Assembly: GCF_022179085.1 (NCBI RefSeq)
Contig: NZ_BPQE01000020.1
Span: forward strand, 124,001 to 188,000
Length of the DNA: 64,000 nucleotides
Source of the DNA: Methylobacterium aerolatum
GTDB taxonomy: Bacteria > Pseudomonadota > Alphaproteobacteria > Rhizobiales > Beijerinckiaceae
Reading direction: 5' to 3'
This document shows, piece by piece, positions 25,325 to 33,665 of the stretch (its first letter is position 1; every line of letters starts with the position of its first letter). The notes below the pieces were generated by a model. It did no database searches. It worked only from the letters and a program-made list of their open reading frames with translations, and was not told the DNA's origin. A program made the position numbers and the translations under genes.

Positions 25325-26673
25325 GCGTCGCGACGATCGGCTTCCTCTACGCGGGCGCCACCCTCGGGGCGATGCTCTCGGGCATCCCCATCGCCTTCGC
25401 CCTCGGGGCGGTGGCGCTGGCCTTCATGCTCGCGTTCATGCCCGCCGCCTCCTTGGATACGGTGGCGCAGAACGTCTACGAGGAGATGGCCTCCATCACC
25501 CTGCTCTCGATCCCGCTCTTCATCCTGAAGGGCGCGGCGATCGGGCGGTCGCGGGCGGGCCAGGACCTCTACTCCGCCATGCACGCCTGGATGCACCGCA
25601 TCCCCGGCGGGCTCGGCATCGCCAACGTCTTCGCCTGTGCTTTGTTCGCGGCCATGGCGGGATCAAGCCCGGCCACCTGCTCGGCCATCGGCTCGGCGGG
25701 CATCCCCGAAATGCGCAAGCGCGGCTATTCCCCGGGCTTCGCGGCGGGCATCATCGCGGCGGGCGGGACGCTCGGCATCCTGCTGCCGCCCTCCATCACC
25801 ATGATCCTCTACGCCGTCGCCGCCGAGCAGTCCCTCGGGCGGCTGTTCCTGGCCGGCATCGGGCCGGGGCTACTGCTGGTCTGCCTGTTCGCGGCCTGGG
25901 CGATGGTCCGGTTCCGGTCGGAATACGCCACCGCGAAGCAGGTGCTGGAGAGCGGCGGCCCGGCCTCGCCGATCCTGGCCGACGAGAACTACAGCATGGC
26001 CCAGCGCTTCTCGACGCTGCCGCGCGTGCTGCCCTTCGTGGTGCTGCTGACGGGCGTCATGGTCGCCCTCTACGGCGGCTACGCCACCCCTTCCGAGACG
26101 GCGGGCCTCGGCGGCCTGCTGGCGCTGGCCCTCATCGCCGCCATCTACGGCGTTTGGCGGATCAGGGACGTGAACCCGATCCTGACCGCCACGCTGCGGG
26201 AATCGACCATGCTGATGCTGATCATCGGCATGTCGCTCCTCTACGCGTATGTGATGAGCTATCTGCACATCTCGCAGTCGGCGGCGGCGGCCATCGTGGC
26301 CATGCAGCTCTCCCCCTGGGTGCTGCTGGTGACGATCCTCGGCCTCGTGATCGTGCTCGGCTTCTTCCTGCCGCCGGTCTCGATCATCCTGATGACGGCG
26401 CCGATCATCCTGCCGCCCCTCAAGGCCGCCGGGTTCGATCTGGTATGGTTCGGCGTGGTGATGACCATCACCATGGAGATGGGTCTGATCCATCCGCCGG
26501 TGGGCCTCAACATCTTCGTCATCAAGAACATCGCGCCGGACATCCCGCTGTCGGACATCATCTGGGGCACGCTGCCCTTCGTGCTGCTGATGGCGGTGGC
26601 GATCCTGATCCTCTGCCTCGTGCCGGGCATCGCCATGTGGCTGCCGGACCTGCTCCTGAGTTCGACGCGCTGA
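25321..26673 (+). CDS. TRAP transporter large permease subunit, DctM family
   Basis: DctM is the sodium-coupled membrane channel of the TRAP system. From the GTG at 25321 it has 450 residues and about a dozen hydrophobic segments. Family motifs include IPLFILKGAAIGRSRAGQDL, ALFAAMAGSSPATCSAIGSA, GGTLGILLPPSITMILYAVA and FFLPPVSIILMTAPIILPPL. It ends the dctP1-dctP2-dctQ-dctM operon and is followed by a palindromic intergenic repeat at 26682. An open frame extends upstream into dctQ but does not look like TRAP sequence. Confidence 0.94.
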   Translation: MSVATIGFLYAGATLGAMLSGIPIAFALGAVALAFMLAFMPAASLDTVAQNVYEEMASITLLSIPLFILKGAAIGRSRAGQDLYSAMHAWMHRIPGGLGIANVFACALFAAMAGSSPATCSAIGSAGIPEMRKRGYSPGFAAGIIAAGGTLGILLPPSITMILYAVAAEQSLGRLFLAGIGPGLLLVCLFAAWAMVRFRSEYATAKQVLESGGPASPILADENYSMAQRFSTLPRVLPFVVLLTGVMVALYGGYATPSETAGLGGLLALALIAAIYGVWRIRDVNPILTATLRESTMLMLIIGMSLLYAYVMSYLHISQSAAAAIVAMQLSPWVLLVTILGLVIVLGFFLPPVSIILMTAPIILPPLKAAGFDLVWFGVVMTITMEMGLIHPPVGLNIFVIKNIAPDIPLSDIIWGTLPFVLLMAVAILILCLVPGIAMWLPDLLLSSTR

Positions 26674-26681
26674 TAGCCTCG

Positions 26682-26774
26682 CCGTCCTCGCGAGCGAGGC
26701 GACGCGATCCGGGGCAGCGGGACACCACAAGACGTGGCTGCCCCCGGATCGCTTTACCGCCTTTGCCGTGACGG
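26682..26774. repeat. diverged copy of the dispersed palindromic repeat
   Basis: The left arm CCGTCCTCGCGAGCGAGGCG and right arm CCCCGGATCGCTTTACCGCC then TTTGCCGTGACGG form a long imperfect inverted repeat of the same design as the copies at 30358 and 37721. It separates dctM from the convergent proline-rich gene. Confidence 0.7.
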
Positions 26775-26791
26775 AGCGGCGGGCGTGACGG

Positions 26792-27022
26792 CTACGCCGT
26801 CGGGTTGGCCGGGCCGGGCGGGCTGATCGGCTGGCCGCCCGGGCTGCCGGGATCGTTCACGGGGATCTCCGGCGGATGGATGCCCGGCGCCTCGGCGGGG
26901 GTGTTGCCGGGAATTTCGGGCTGGGGGCTCGGGCTCGGCACCTGCGGCGGATCGTAGGGCGTGTCCGGCGCGGGCGTCGGGGCCGGCTGGGGGACTTCCG
27001 GGATCTGTCCGGGATTCGACAT
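26792..27022 (-). CDS. small proline-rich hypothetical protein
   Basis: The 76-residue protein is almost entirely low-complexity, rich in Pro, Gly, Glu and Ala (PTPAPDTPYDPPQVPSPSP, then EIPGN and PGSPGGQPISPPG). No signal peptide, membrane segment or cysteine is visible, so it is probably cytoplasmic and disordered. A strong ribosome-binding site (GAGGAGG, seven bases before the ATG) supports it as a real gene. It lies just downstream of the PHA-system gene on the same strand. Confidence 0.65.
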   Translation of the reverse strand: MSNPGQIPEVPQPAPTPAPDTPYDPPQVPSPSPQPEIPGNTPAEAPGIHPPEIPVNDPGSPGGQPISPPGPANPTA

Positions 27023-27103
27023 CTGGCAGCCTCCTCACGCCCCGGCCCTTCGTGGCGAGGGCCGGTGGCTCCATCGAACGGGCCGCCGCGCCGGATGTTC
27101 CGG

Positions 27104-27418
27104 CTATTTCTTGGTGAGCAGCAGGGTGCCTTCCTTGCTCGCGACCTTCTGAATCTTCTCTGCGAACAGGGCGAGGAGGAAGGGCAGGCGCACCTCCAGG
27201 CGGACGCTCTCCTGACCGACATCGATGGTGCCGGCGACCTTCTGCGCCACGGCCGAGACGCCGAAATCGAGCCGGTCCCCCGTCCAGGCGAGCTGATCCA
27301 CCGCGATGCCGCTCTTCATCAGCAGGGCGCGGACCTGTTCGGTCCCCTCCGAGAGGCGGCGCTTGGCCTCGGCCTGACCGAGATCGTGCGGAATGTCGAC
27401 GATGAGGGGCTTCGGCAT
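27104..27418 (-). CDS. polyhydroxyalkanoic acid system family protein
   Basis: The 104-residue product from the ATG at 27418 starts MPKPLIVDIPHDLGQAEAKR, has DRLDFGVSAVAQKVAGTIDV in the middle and ends in a Lys/Leu-rich tail. These features match the small family annotated as polyhydroxyalkanoate granule-associated or PHA_gran_rgn. Its exact role is unclear. Methylobacterium accumulates polyhydroxybutyrate, so the assignment fits the host. No other PHA gene is adjacent. Confidence 0.7.
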   Translation of the reverse strand: MPKPLIVDIPHDLGQAEAKRRLSEGTEQVRALLMKSGIAVDQLAWTGDRLDFGVSAVAQKVAGTIDVGQESVRLEVRLPFLLALFAEKIQKVASKEGTLLLTKK

Positions 27419-27561
27419 CGGGGCAACCGGGTTGGGCGCGGGATTCAGCCCCACGCGGGGTTTCGGACGGCGCGGGGCGGGACCGGTCGGTTCCGCCCGT
27501 GGCCGGGAGCCAGGAGATGGGCACTGAGGCGAGCCCCGGCAACGAAGCCCCAAAACGAAAA

Positions 27562-27587
27562 AACGGGACGGCTCGCGCCGTCCCGTT
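27562..27587 (-). terminator. rho-independent terminator downstream of fae
   Basis: On the minus strand AACGGGACGG pairs with CCGTCCCGTT across a six-base loop and is followed by a run of Ts (the plus strand shows AAAA-rich sequence at 27554-27563). It lies about 200 bases past the fae stop, and no gene is seen between (the gap 27419-27784 holds only this and two further hairpins), so it most likely ends the fae transcript. Confidence 0.8.
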
Positions 27588-27630
27588 CAATCGTGATCCG
27601 TCGGGGCCGTCGGCCCAACCGAGATACGCC

Positions 27631-27678
27631 CCGGGCGGAGCACCGCCCGGATCACGCCGTCCTTGTGCGAAGGACGGC
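27631..27678 (-). other. two tandem hairpins in the fae 3' untranslated region
   Basis: CCGGGCGG-AGCA-CCGCCCGG (27631-27650) and, a few bases on, GCCGTCCTT-GTGCG-AAGGACGGC (27656-27678) are perfect inverted repeats. They lie between fae and its T-run terminator and may protect the 3' end of this highly expressed message. Confidence 0.55.
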
Positions 27679-27784
27679 ATGTCCCGCTTCTCGACCGTTA
27701 CCGGCCGAGGAAGATCGAAGCCAGCCGCTGGAGCAGACCCCGCGGTGCGGGCGGAGGTTCGCTCTGCCCAGGGCCGTCCCCGAT

Positions 27785-28297
27785 CTAAGCGTTGGCGGCG
27801 AAGGGGTGCTTGGCCGAGTTGCGCTGCTCGGTGACGGCGGCAGCCTTCGGCTCGCCGTTGACCGCGCGCTGGATCGACAGCTTCGTGGCCTCGTAGTTGT
27901 ACTGCTGGATCTTGGCGTCGTCGGCCGCCTCCCAGTGGATGAACACGCCGACGAGCACGTAGACGTCGTCAGCCTCGTCCGCCGGAATGATGCCCTCGGC
28001 GACGGCATCCTGCACCGCCTTCGCGACGCCGTGCTGGGCCGGTCCGAACATCTGCACCGCCTGGCGGGCGTCGTTGATCGTGACCTTGTTGAACATCAGC
28101 GTGTTCGGCTTGCACGGCAGGTTCGGCGCGATCACGGCGAGCAGGCTGGTGAAGCCGTGCTTGTTGTTGATCAGGCCGTTGCAGAAAGCCGTCTCGGCGG
28201 GCGAGCCGCGCGGTCCGATGATCAGGTCGATGTGGGCGACCTCGTTGCCATCGCCGACGAGGGCTTCGCCGACCATAACCTTGTTGATCTTCGCCAT
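27785..28297 (-). CDS. fae: formaldehyde-activating enzyme Fae
   Basis: Fae condenses formaldehyde with dephospho-tetrahydromethanopterin to give methylene-H4MPT, the entry of formaldehyde into the C1 oxidation route, and is among the most abundant proteins in methylotrophic Methylobacterium. The 170-residue sequence is essentially the Methylobacterium type: [20 protein letters not shown] (containing the catalytic histidine, H22 here), [40 protein letters not shown] and the C-terminal [16 protein letters not shown] site precedes the ATG. It lies downstream of orf7 with a 247-base gap that should carry its own strong promoter. Confidence 0.98.
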   Translation of the reverse strand: MAKINKVMVGEALVGDGNEVAHIDLIIGPRGSPAETAFCNGLINNKHGFTSLLAVIAPNLPCKPNTLMFNKVTINDARQAVQMFGPAQHGVAKAVQDAVAEGIIPADEADDVYVLVGVFIHWEAADDAKIQQYNYEATKLSIQRAVNGEPKAAAVTEQRNSAKHPFAANA

Positions 28298-28544
28298 TCG
28301 GTGTCTCTCCCTGAATCCGTAAGTGGCTGCGGCGCCGGGCGAAGCCGCTGCCGAAAAGCCATCCTTGTTATCGGCGCCCGCCCCGACCCGCAGGGGTCGA
28401 ACCGGGCCGGTTGGGCCGGATAGCGGGGCGGACCCTACAGCGGGGCCCTATCTGTCACAAGGCACGCAACAGGCTGATTTTGAGGATTTTCTCCGTCCCG
28501 CCGCATGGAACCGTTTGCATTCGGTCCCATCGGCGCCTCCCGGA

Positions 28545-29375
28545 TCAAACGAAGGCCGCTCCCTCATCGACCAGATGGCGCCAGAACAGGGTCGCCACCG
28601 TGAAATCGGCCGAGGTGCCGGGGTTAATTCCGCGGTCCTTCAACTGTGCGTCATGGACCAATAGTTGCGCCACGGGCCGTGCCGTCCAGTCGATCCGCTC
28701 GCGGAGCGCGGAGGCGGACTCGCGAACGGCGTCGGCGACCTCGCTTCCATGCTTTCGGAGGACATGGCTGTCGGGCACGGCGGCGAGGTAGGCGAGATGC
28801 ACCGCGCTGGCGGTCCAGGCCGCATCGAGCCCCAGGGCGCGGGCCTCCGCGAGGGCCGGAAGGCCGATCCCGGTGATGTCGGCGAACCCGGTGACGTAGG
28901 CGCGGGCGATCCGGTCGCGCGGCGCGGCCTCGGCCATGGCGTGGGACAGGGGCGGCGGTTCGGCGTCCGTGGTCACGTCGTAGCGCTCGGCCCGGCCCAA
29001 CCCCCCTGGCGAGGCGAGGCGAATCGCGGCGAAGACGTCCCGCGCATCCGCCGAAACCACGCTTGCCAGGACCTCCTCGAGGGGCCGACCGGTCTCGGCG
29101 GCTCTCGCGAGGGGTGCGCAGAGAAGCAGGATGCCGAGATTGGTGTTCTGCCCCACCGCCTCGCGGGTGGCGGCGACGCCCGCCAGCACCCGGGCGCCGA
29201 TGCCCGCCCCCGCCATGGCCAGCCCCGGAGCCGAGACCTCCGCGCTCCGGACGAAGTCGGCCACCTGCATCCGGTGCCCGGCGGCATAGGCGTGGACGTT
29301 GCCGACCTTCAGCGCATCGAGTTCGGTGAGGCAGGCGGTCCGGTAGAGGTCCGCGATGGTCTCTGGCGGAAGCAT
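28545..29375 (-). CDS. orf7: CitG/MdcB-like triphosphoribosyl-dephospho-CoA synthase homologue (C1 cluster orf7)
   Basis: The 276-residue protein resembles the triphosphoribosyl-dephospho-CoA synthase family (KVGNVHAYAAG, GQNTNLGILLL, KDRGINPGTSADFTVATLFW). In Methylobacterium this homologue, orf7, lies with archaeal-type C1 genes and has been linked to synthesis of the tetrahydromethanopterin or methylofuran cofactors; the precise reaction is not visible here. The gene starts five bases after orf5 ends and precedes fae. The ATG at 29375 begins LPPETIADLYRTACLTELDA, consistent with the family N-terminus. Confidence 0.85.
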   Translation of the reverse strand: MLPPETIADLYRTACLTELDALKVGNVHAYAAGHRMQVADFVRSAEVSAPGLAMAGAGIGARVLAGVAATREAVGQNTNLGILLLCAPLARAAETGRPLEEVLASVVSADARDVFAAIRLASPGGLGRAERYDVTTDAEPPPLSHAMAEAAPRDRIARAYVTGFADITGIGLPALAEARALGLDAAWTASAVHLAYLAAVPDSHVLRKHGSEVADAVRESASALRERIDWTARPVAQLLVHDAQLKDRGINPGTSADFTVATLFWRHLVDEGAAFV

Positions 29376-29380
29376 CGCGC

Positions 29381-30289
29381 TCAGGCGACGACGAGGTGGG
29401 GGCGCGTGGCCGAGCGGACCGCCGCGAGGAAGCCGCGGACCACGCAGGCCGCGATGTCGGCGTCGCAGACGGTCTGCAGCCCGGACCACGCCGGCATCGA
29501 GTTCACCTCCAGCACCGCGTAGCCGCCGTCCCCGTCCTCCACGAGGTCGACACCGGAATAATCGACGCCCACGGCGGCGGCCGCCGCCTCCGCCAGGGCG
29601 GCCGCGGCGGGGGGCATCGCCCAAGGCAGGGGGCGGCCGCCCTTGTGGACGTTGGTGATCCAGCCGTCGCCCTCGCGAATCATGCCGGCCACCGCCCGGC
29701 CGTCGCAGACGAAGACCCGGTAGTCGCGCCAGAGCCCGTCCCGCCGGGGCACGTAGCGCTGGAGATAGTAGACGCGGGACACCGCCTCGGCCTCCGGCAG
29801 ATCCTCCGGGCGTTCGATCAGGCACAGGCCCTCGCCCTGGGAGCCGAAGAGGGGCTTCAGCACCAGCGGTGCGCCGGCCCGGGCCTCCCGCTCCGTCACC
29901 CGGGCGGCGGCCTCCCGCGTCGAGACCACCCAGGTCTGCGGCGTCGGCAATCCGGCGCGAGCGATGAGCAGCGAGGTCGCCGCCTTGTCCACCGAGCGTT
30001 CGATGGCCGCGGGTGAGTTCCAGACCACGGTGCCCGCCGCTACGAGGGCGTGCAGCACCCCGAGGCGCATCGTCGTCGCCTCGAAGGTGCCCCCGGCGAT
30101 GGTGCGCAGCAGGACCCCGTCCGGCAGGGCGCCCGCGAACCCCGGTACCCGCAACGGCTCGCCGGCGCCGGTCTCGACGGTGACGTCGGCCAGGGAGAAC
30201 AGTACCGGCTCGACCCCCTGCGCCCGCAGGGCGGCCAGGAGGCGGGCCTTGTGCCAGTTGCCGTTATCGGCCGCGAGGGCGATGCGCAT
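29381..30289 (-). CDS. orf5: ATP-grasp ligase of the C1 cluster (orf5, RimK/MptN-like)
   Basis: The 302-residue protein is an ATP-grasp ligase: SVDKAATSLLIARAGLPTPQ precedes the ATP-grasp lobes, GAPLVLKPLFGSQGEGLCLI is the phosphate-binding part, and YAVLEVNSMPAWSGLQTV carries the metal-binding Glu-x-Asn. Related archaeal enzymes (MptN, CofF, RimK) add glutamate to cofactors. In M. extorquens orf5 sits between mch and orf7, as here, and is needed for C1 cofactor function. Its substrate in bacteria is uncertain. It lies downstream of mch, separated by a palindromic repeat at 30358. Confidence 0.85.
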   Translation of the reverse strand: MRIALAADNGNWHKARLLAALRAQGVEPVLFSLADVTVETGAGEPLRVPGFAGALPDGVLLRTIAGGTFEATTMRLGVLHALVAAGTVVWNSPAAIERSVDKAATSLLIARAGLPTPQTWVVSTREAAARVTEREARAGAPLVLKPLFGSQGEGLCLIERPEDLPEAEAVSRVYYLQRYVPRRDGLWRDYRVFVCDGRAVAGMIREGDGWITNVHKGGRPLPWAMPPAAAALAEAAAAAVGVDYSGVDLVEDGDGGYAVLEVNSMPAWSGLQTVCDADIAACVVRGFLAAVRSATRPHLVVA

Positions 30290-30357
30290 GGAGACCGTCC
30301 GGAAGGAATGATCGGTGGGGGTGGCGCGGAGTCCGCCACCGCGTCCCAGCCGATCCT

Positions 30358-30444
30358 CCGTCATTGCGAGCGAAGCGAAGCAATCCAGGGATCCGCTCCG
30401 TCGACAGACGTCGCGCTACTCTGGATTGCTTCGCGCAATGACGG
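30358..30444. repeat. complete copy of the dispersed palindromic repeat between mch and orf5
   Basis: Left arm CCGTCATTGCGAGCGAAGCG then AAGCAATCCAGGG, right arm CTCTGGATTGCTTCGCGCAA then TGACGG, separated by about 30 bases. The arms could form a long hairpin in RNA. It lies inside the mptG-fae run of C1 genes. Confidence 0.88.
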
Positions 30445-30458
30445 GAAGAGCGAAGCGA

Positions 30459-31433
30459 TCAGGCGAACGACGCCTCCACCAGGGACGGCTCCAGTCGTCC
30501 GCCGCGGAAGGTCGCGCCGGTACGCACCGAGGTGACGATGGCCTCGGCGGGGGAGAACAGCGCGCCGTCGATCTTGTAGAAGTCGCCGTTCACCCGGGAG
30601 AAGATGTCCGCGAAGGGCGCGCCGTGGTCCGCCGAGCCCGTGGAGGGAAGCTGCTCGGCGAGCTGCTTGGCGTCGGCGTCGTCGGCATCGACGAAGAGCT
30701 GGACCCGGCCGCCGTAGATGATGGCGTCGTTGGTGCGGCCCATCGCCTTCACGAAGTCGGGGTGCGGGGGCGAGAGCGGGGCCGAGCCGATCCCGTCGAG
30801 GATCGCGTGCAGGTCGAAGCCGACCGTGTGCGCCTTGTGGAGGGCCACCTCCAGCACGCGGGCCACGACCTGGGTCGATCCGGCGAGGCTCTGGGTCGGG
30901 GCGTAGATGAAGGTCAGGTCCTCCGGCCGCACGCCTGCCGCCTTGGCCACCTTGGCCATCACGCTCTCGGGCGGTCCGCCCGCCGATTCGAGGACGAGGG
31001 CCGTGGTGGTGGCCGTGTCGCGATAGCCGAGTTCATGGAACAGCTCCTCGACGGCGGCGACCGCGCGGCCGGGGCCGGAGCCGAGGGCGAAGAATCCCGT
31101 GCCGCCGGTCTCGTCCGCGAGGCTCCACCCGGCATACTGGCTGCCCAGGCAGGCGAGCACCGGATCGGCCGAGTGCACGGTCAGGGTGTAGGGCCACGCC
31201 GCGACGGGGCCGGTGGGCGCCACGGTGACGGTGCCGAGGCCGCCGAGGCAGATCTCGGCGATGCGCCGCCCGGCCTCGATGGAGCCCCGGGCGGTGGAGC
31301 CCGCATCCACCATCCGCGCGCCGCCCGGCGCCTGGGATACGGCGAGGCGAAGGGCCTGCGCGTCGGCGACGAAGCGCTCGACCAGGGGGGCACTCAGGGC
31401 GTTGAGGCTCGGGTGGCTCGTGCTGTCGCTCAT
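30459..31433 (-). CDS. mch: methenyltetrahydromethanopterin cyclohydrolase
   Basis: Mch interconverts methenyl-H4MPT and 5-formyl-H4MPT, between MtdB and the Fhc complex in formaldehyde oxidation. The 324-residue protein shows family segments such as [53 protein letters not shown] and the C-terminal [20 protein letters not shown]. The ATG at 31433 overlaps the stop of the upstream ATP-grasp gene by four bases, showing coupling. The enzyme is of archaeal origin by sequence family, as expected for the Methylobacterium C1 cluster. Confidence 0.97.
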   Translation of the reverse strand: MSDSTSHPSLNALSAPLVERFVADAQALRLAVSQAPGGARMVDAGSTARGSIEAGRRIAEICLGGLGTVTVAPTGPVAAWPYTLTVHSADPVLACLGSQYAGWSLADETGGTGFFALGSGPGRAVAAVEELFHELGYRDTATTTALVLESAGGPPESVMAKVAKAAGVRPEDLTFIYAPTQSLAGSTQVVARVLEVALHKAHTVGFDLHAILDGIGSAPLSPPHPDFVKAMGRTNDAIIYGGRVQLFVDADDADAKQLAEQLPSTGSADHGAPFADIFSRVNGDFYKIDGALFSPAEAIVTSVRTGATFRGGRLEPSLVEASFA

Positions 31434-32584
31434 ACTCGGGCTTCCTCGGTTGTCGTTGTCTCGTTCAGGGCAATGCGCAGCCGGTCCGTCCGTGCGTCGA
31501 GGGCGGCGCGAGCCTCCGCGCCGTTCGCGCCCGTGGCGAAGACGGTGCAGAGCGGCGTATCCCGCCTCACGGTGCTGCCGGCGGCGGGCCGGTCGCGGAT
31601 ATGGGCGGGCCACGCGACGGCGGGGACCGGCGCATGGTCGGCCAGGGCGTAACAGATCGCCGAGGCTGCCGCATCCTCCGGCGGCGCGCCGATTGACGGC
31701 GGCGTGCGCGCGGACAGGCAGGCATCCACATGCGCGGCCAGAAGCGGCGTCGCCCGCCGGTCGAGCACGTCGAGGGTCGCGCCGGGTCGCGGGTTGACCT
31801 CCATCAGCCACCAGCCTTCGCCGTCGCTGAGGAAATCCACGCTGGCGAGGCCCGCGACGCCCGTCGCCGCCGCGATCCGGCGGGCCGCGTCCTCCACCTC
31901 CGCGAGGATCGCGGCCGGGAGCGGATGCGGCTCGCACGCCGCGTGCGCGAGCGCGCCACCGTAGCGGAACGGCTGCTCGGGTCCCGGCGCGGGCCATTGC
32001 GCCGTCACCGCCAGCACCTCCGCGCCGCCCGGACCGGCGAGGATGTTCACCGCGTAGGGGCGGCCGGCCACGCGGGCCTGGTGATAGTGGCCCGGCGGCG
32101 GCGCCGGCCCGGTGGCGGCACGGACATGGCCGCCGCCCGAGCCGCCGATGGCCTTCACGAGCCAGCGGGAGGGATCCTCCACCGGCCCGGCCGTGACGGG
32201 GGGATGGGGCACCCGCAGCCGGGCGCAGAGTTTCGAGAAGGCGAAAGGGTCCTTGAGGACGGTGACGCATTCGGCCGGCGTCCCGATGAGCCGGTGGCGC
32301 CGGGCAATCTCGGCGATCAGGCCGGGATCGTCCTCGAAACCGCTGCCGAGCACCACGCCGAGTGGCGCTCCCGCCTCCTCCGCGAGGCTATCGATGGCGC
32401 CGAGCGCCGCCTCCGGCACCATGCCCCGCCCGAACCGGCCGGGCATCACCCGGACGGCTTCGGCGCAGGCGAGAGTGTCGTCGTCGCCGAACAGGTCCGC
32501 CACGAACGGGCGGAAGCCCGCCCGCCGCGCCGCCTGGGCGAGGGCGCGCCCGGCCTGCGCCGCGATCACCACCGTCTCCGCCAT
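31430..32584 (-). CDS. ATP-grasp domain protein between mtdB and mch
   Basis: This 384-residue ATP-grasp enzyme of unknown reaction has an N-terminal Rossmann-like preamble ([20 protein letters not shown], then [16 protein letters not shown]), a middle ATP-binding lobe ([14 protein letters not shown]), and a C-terminal metal site in [20 protein letters not shown]. The fold resembles the small-ligand carboxylate-amine ligase branch of ATP-grasp. It starts 11 bases after mtdB and overlaps mch by four bases, so a role in methanopterin or methylofuran cofactor synthesis is likely, but no substrate can be assigned. Confidence 0.8.
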   Translation of the reverse strand: MAETVVIAAQAGRALAQAARRAGFRPFVADLFGDDDTLACAEAVRVMPGRFGRGMVPEAALGAIDSLAEEAGAPLGVVLGSGFEDDPGLIAEIARRHRLIGTPAECVTVLKDPFAFSKLCARLRVPHPPVTAGPVEDPSRWLVKAIGGSGGGHVRAATGPAPPPGHYHQARVAGRPYAVNILAGPGGAEVLAVTAQWPAPGPEQPFRYGGALAHAACEPHPLPAAILAEVEDAARRIAAATGVAGLASVDFLSDGEGWWLMEVNPRPGATLDVLDRRATPLLAAHVDACLSARTPPSIGAPPEDAAASAICYALADHAPVPAVAWPAHIRDRPAAGSTVRRDTPLCTVFATGANGAEARAALDARTDRLRIALNETTTTEEARV

Positions 32585-32595
32585 CCGCGCTCGAG

Positions 32596-33489
32596 TCAGC
32601 CGGCGATCTCGACCGCGAGGGGGTAGGCATCGCGGAAATCGAGGCAGAGGGGCGTCTCCGATTCGAGCATCCGCTGGAACAGCCGCCGCTGGGTCTGGTA
32701 CTTCACGTTGCCCACCGCCAGGGCGCCGATGCCGATGCCGCGTCCCCCCGGCAGGTCCACGTCCACGGCGTTGACGTCGATCCCGGCGATGCCCGCGGGA
32801 GGGACGGCGTTCACGTCCGAGGCCACGAGGAGCTTCGGCGCGTATGCGAGGTCCTCGGCCGTCAGGATCGGAATGCCGGCGGGACCGGCGGACAGGATCA
32901 CGTCCGCATCGCGGATCGCCTCGCGCCGGTCGGCCGGGGTCGTGCCGTCGACGGCGCCGACCTCGACGCCGAATCGCCACTTCATGGTGAAGGCGATCTT
33001 GGACACGCGCTCCTCGCCGTCGTGGCCGACAAGGACGGTCTTTGCGCCTTCCAGCGCGCCGATCACCGCCGCGACGTAGGCCACCACGCCCGCGCCGCCG
33101 AAGATCACGATTCGCTTGTCCTTCAGGTCGGTCCCGAACTTCACCCTCAGGGCGCGGGAGACCTGCGCCACCATCGCGGCGCCGGTGGTGAAGGAGCCCG
33201 CCGGATCGGCGAAGACGTGGTTCACGAAGGGCGGCACGAAGGCCTTCTTCGCGCGGTCCACCATGTCCAGGGCGTCCTCGGCGTTCTTGCCGCCAATGAA
33301 GATGCCCGTGCGGGTGCCGTCCTGCGGCGAGCGGGAGAAGATCGAATCCTGGGTGAGGGACACCACGTCGGACAGGCTGACCTCGGTATAGGTCACGAGG
33401 GTCTCGAAGCCGGCATCGACGGCCATGTTCACGTCGAAGGGGCTCATGTGCCGGAGCGGCGTGAGCATGTGCAGGATCGAGCGGGCCAT
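32596..33489 (-). CDS. mtdB: NAD(P)-dependent methylenetetrahydromethanopterin dehydrogenase
   Basis: MtdB oxidises methylene-H4MPT to methenyl-H4MPT with NAD+ or NADP+, the first oxidation in the cytoplasmic formaldehyde pathway. The 297-residue protein has the nucleotide-binding Rossmann motif KRIVIFGGAGVVAYVAAVIG and the substrate-side segments MLTPLRHMSPFDVNMAVDAG and DSIFSRSPQDG seen in Methylobacterium MtdB; NAVPPAGIAGIDVNAVDVDL follows. The ATG at 33489 starts ARSILHML. It precedes the ATP-grasp gene and mch in one direction; mptG is 176 bases upstream. Confidence 0.97.
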   Translation of the reverse strand: MARSILHMLTPLRHMSPFDVNMAVDAGFETLVTYTEVSLSDVVSLTQDSIFSRSPQDGTRTGIFIGGKNAEDALDMVDRAKKAFVPPFVNHVFADPAGSFTTGAAMVAQVSRALRVKFGTDLKDKRIVIFGGAGVVAYVAAVIGALEGAKTVLVGHDGEERVSKIAFTMKWRFGVEVGAVDGTTPADRREAIRDADVILSAGPAGIPILTAEDLAYAPKLLVASDVNAVPPAGIAGIDVNAVDVDLPGGRGIGIGALAVGNVKYQTQRRLFQRMLESETPLCLDFRDAYPLAVEIAG

Positions 33490-33665
33490 GATGTCGATCT
33501 CCCCCTTGTGCCGGAGCGGATGCGCCTTCCGGCTTTTGTCATTCTCGCGGAGGATCGGGAACCCTCCGGTCGCGCGGGGCCGCTGCGCCCGGCCGTCGGG
33601 GCGGGCCGGGGCCGCGCCGTGCCGCGCGTCGTCCGTAGGGGTAGGAACCCGTTCGGCGGTTCCGG

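Noticed and set aside
24820-26673. 617-codon frame suggesting a DctQ-DctM fusion
   Set aside because: The first part is an out-of-frame reading of dctQ. True DctM sequence starts at the GTG at 25321, which overlaps the dctQ stop.
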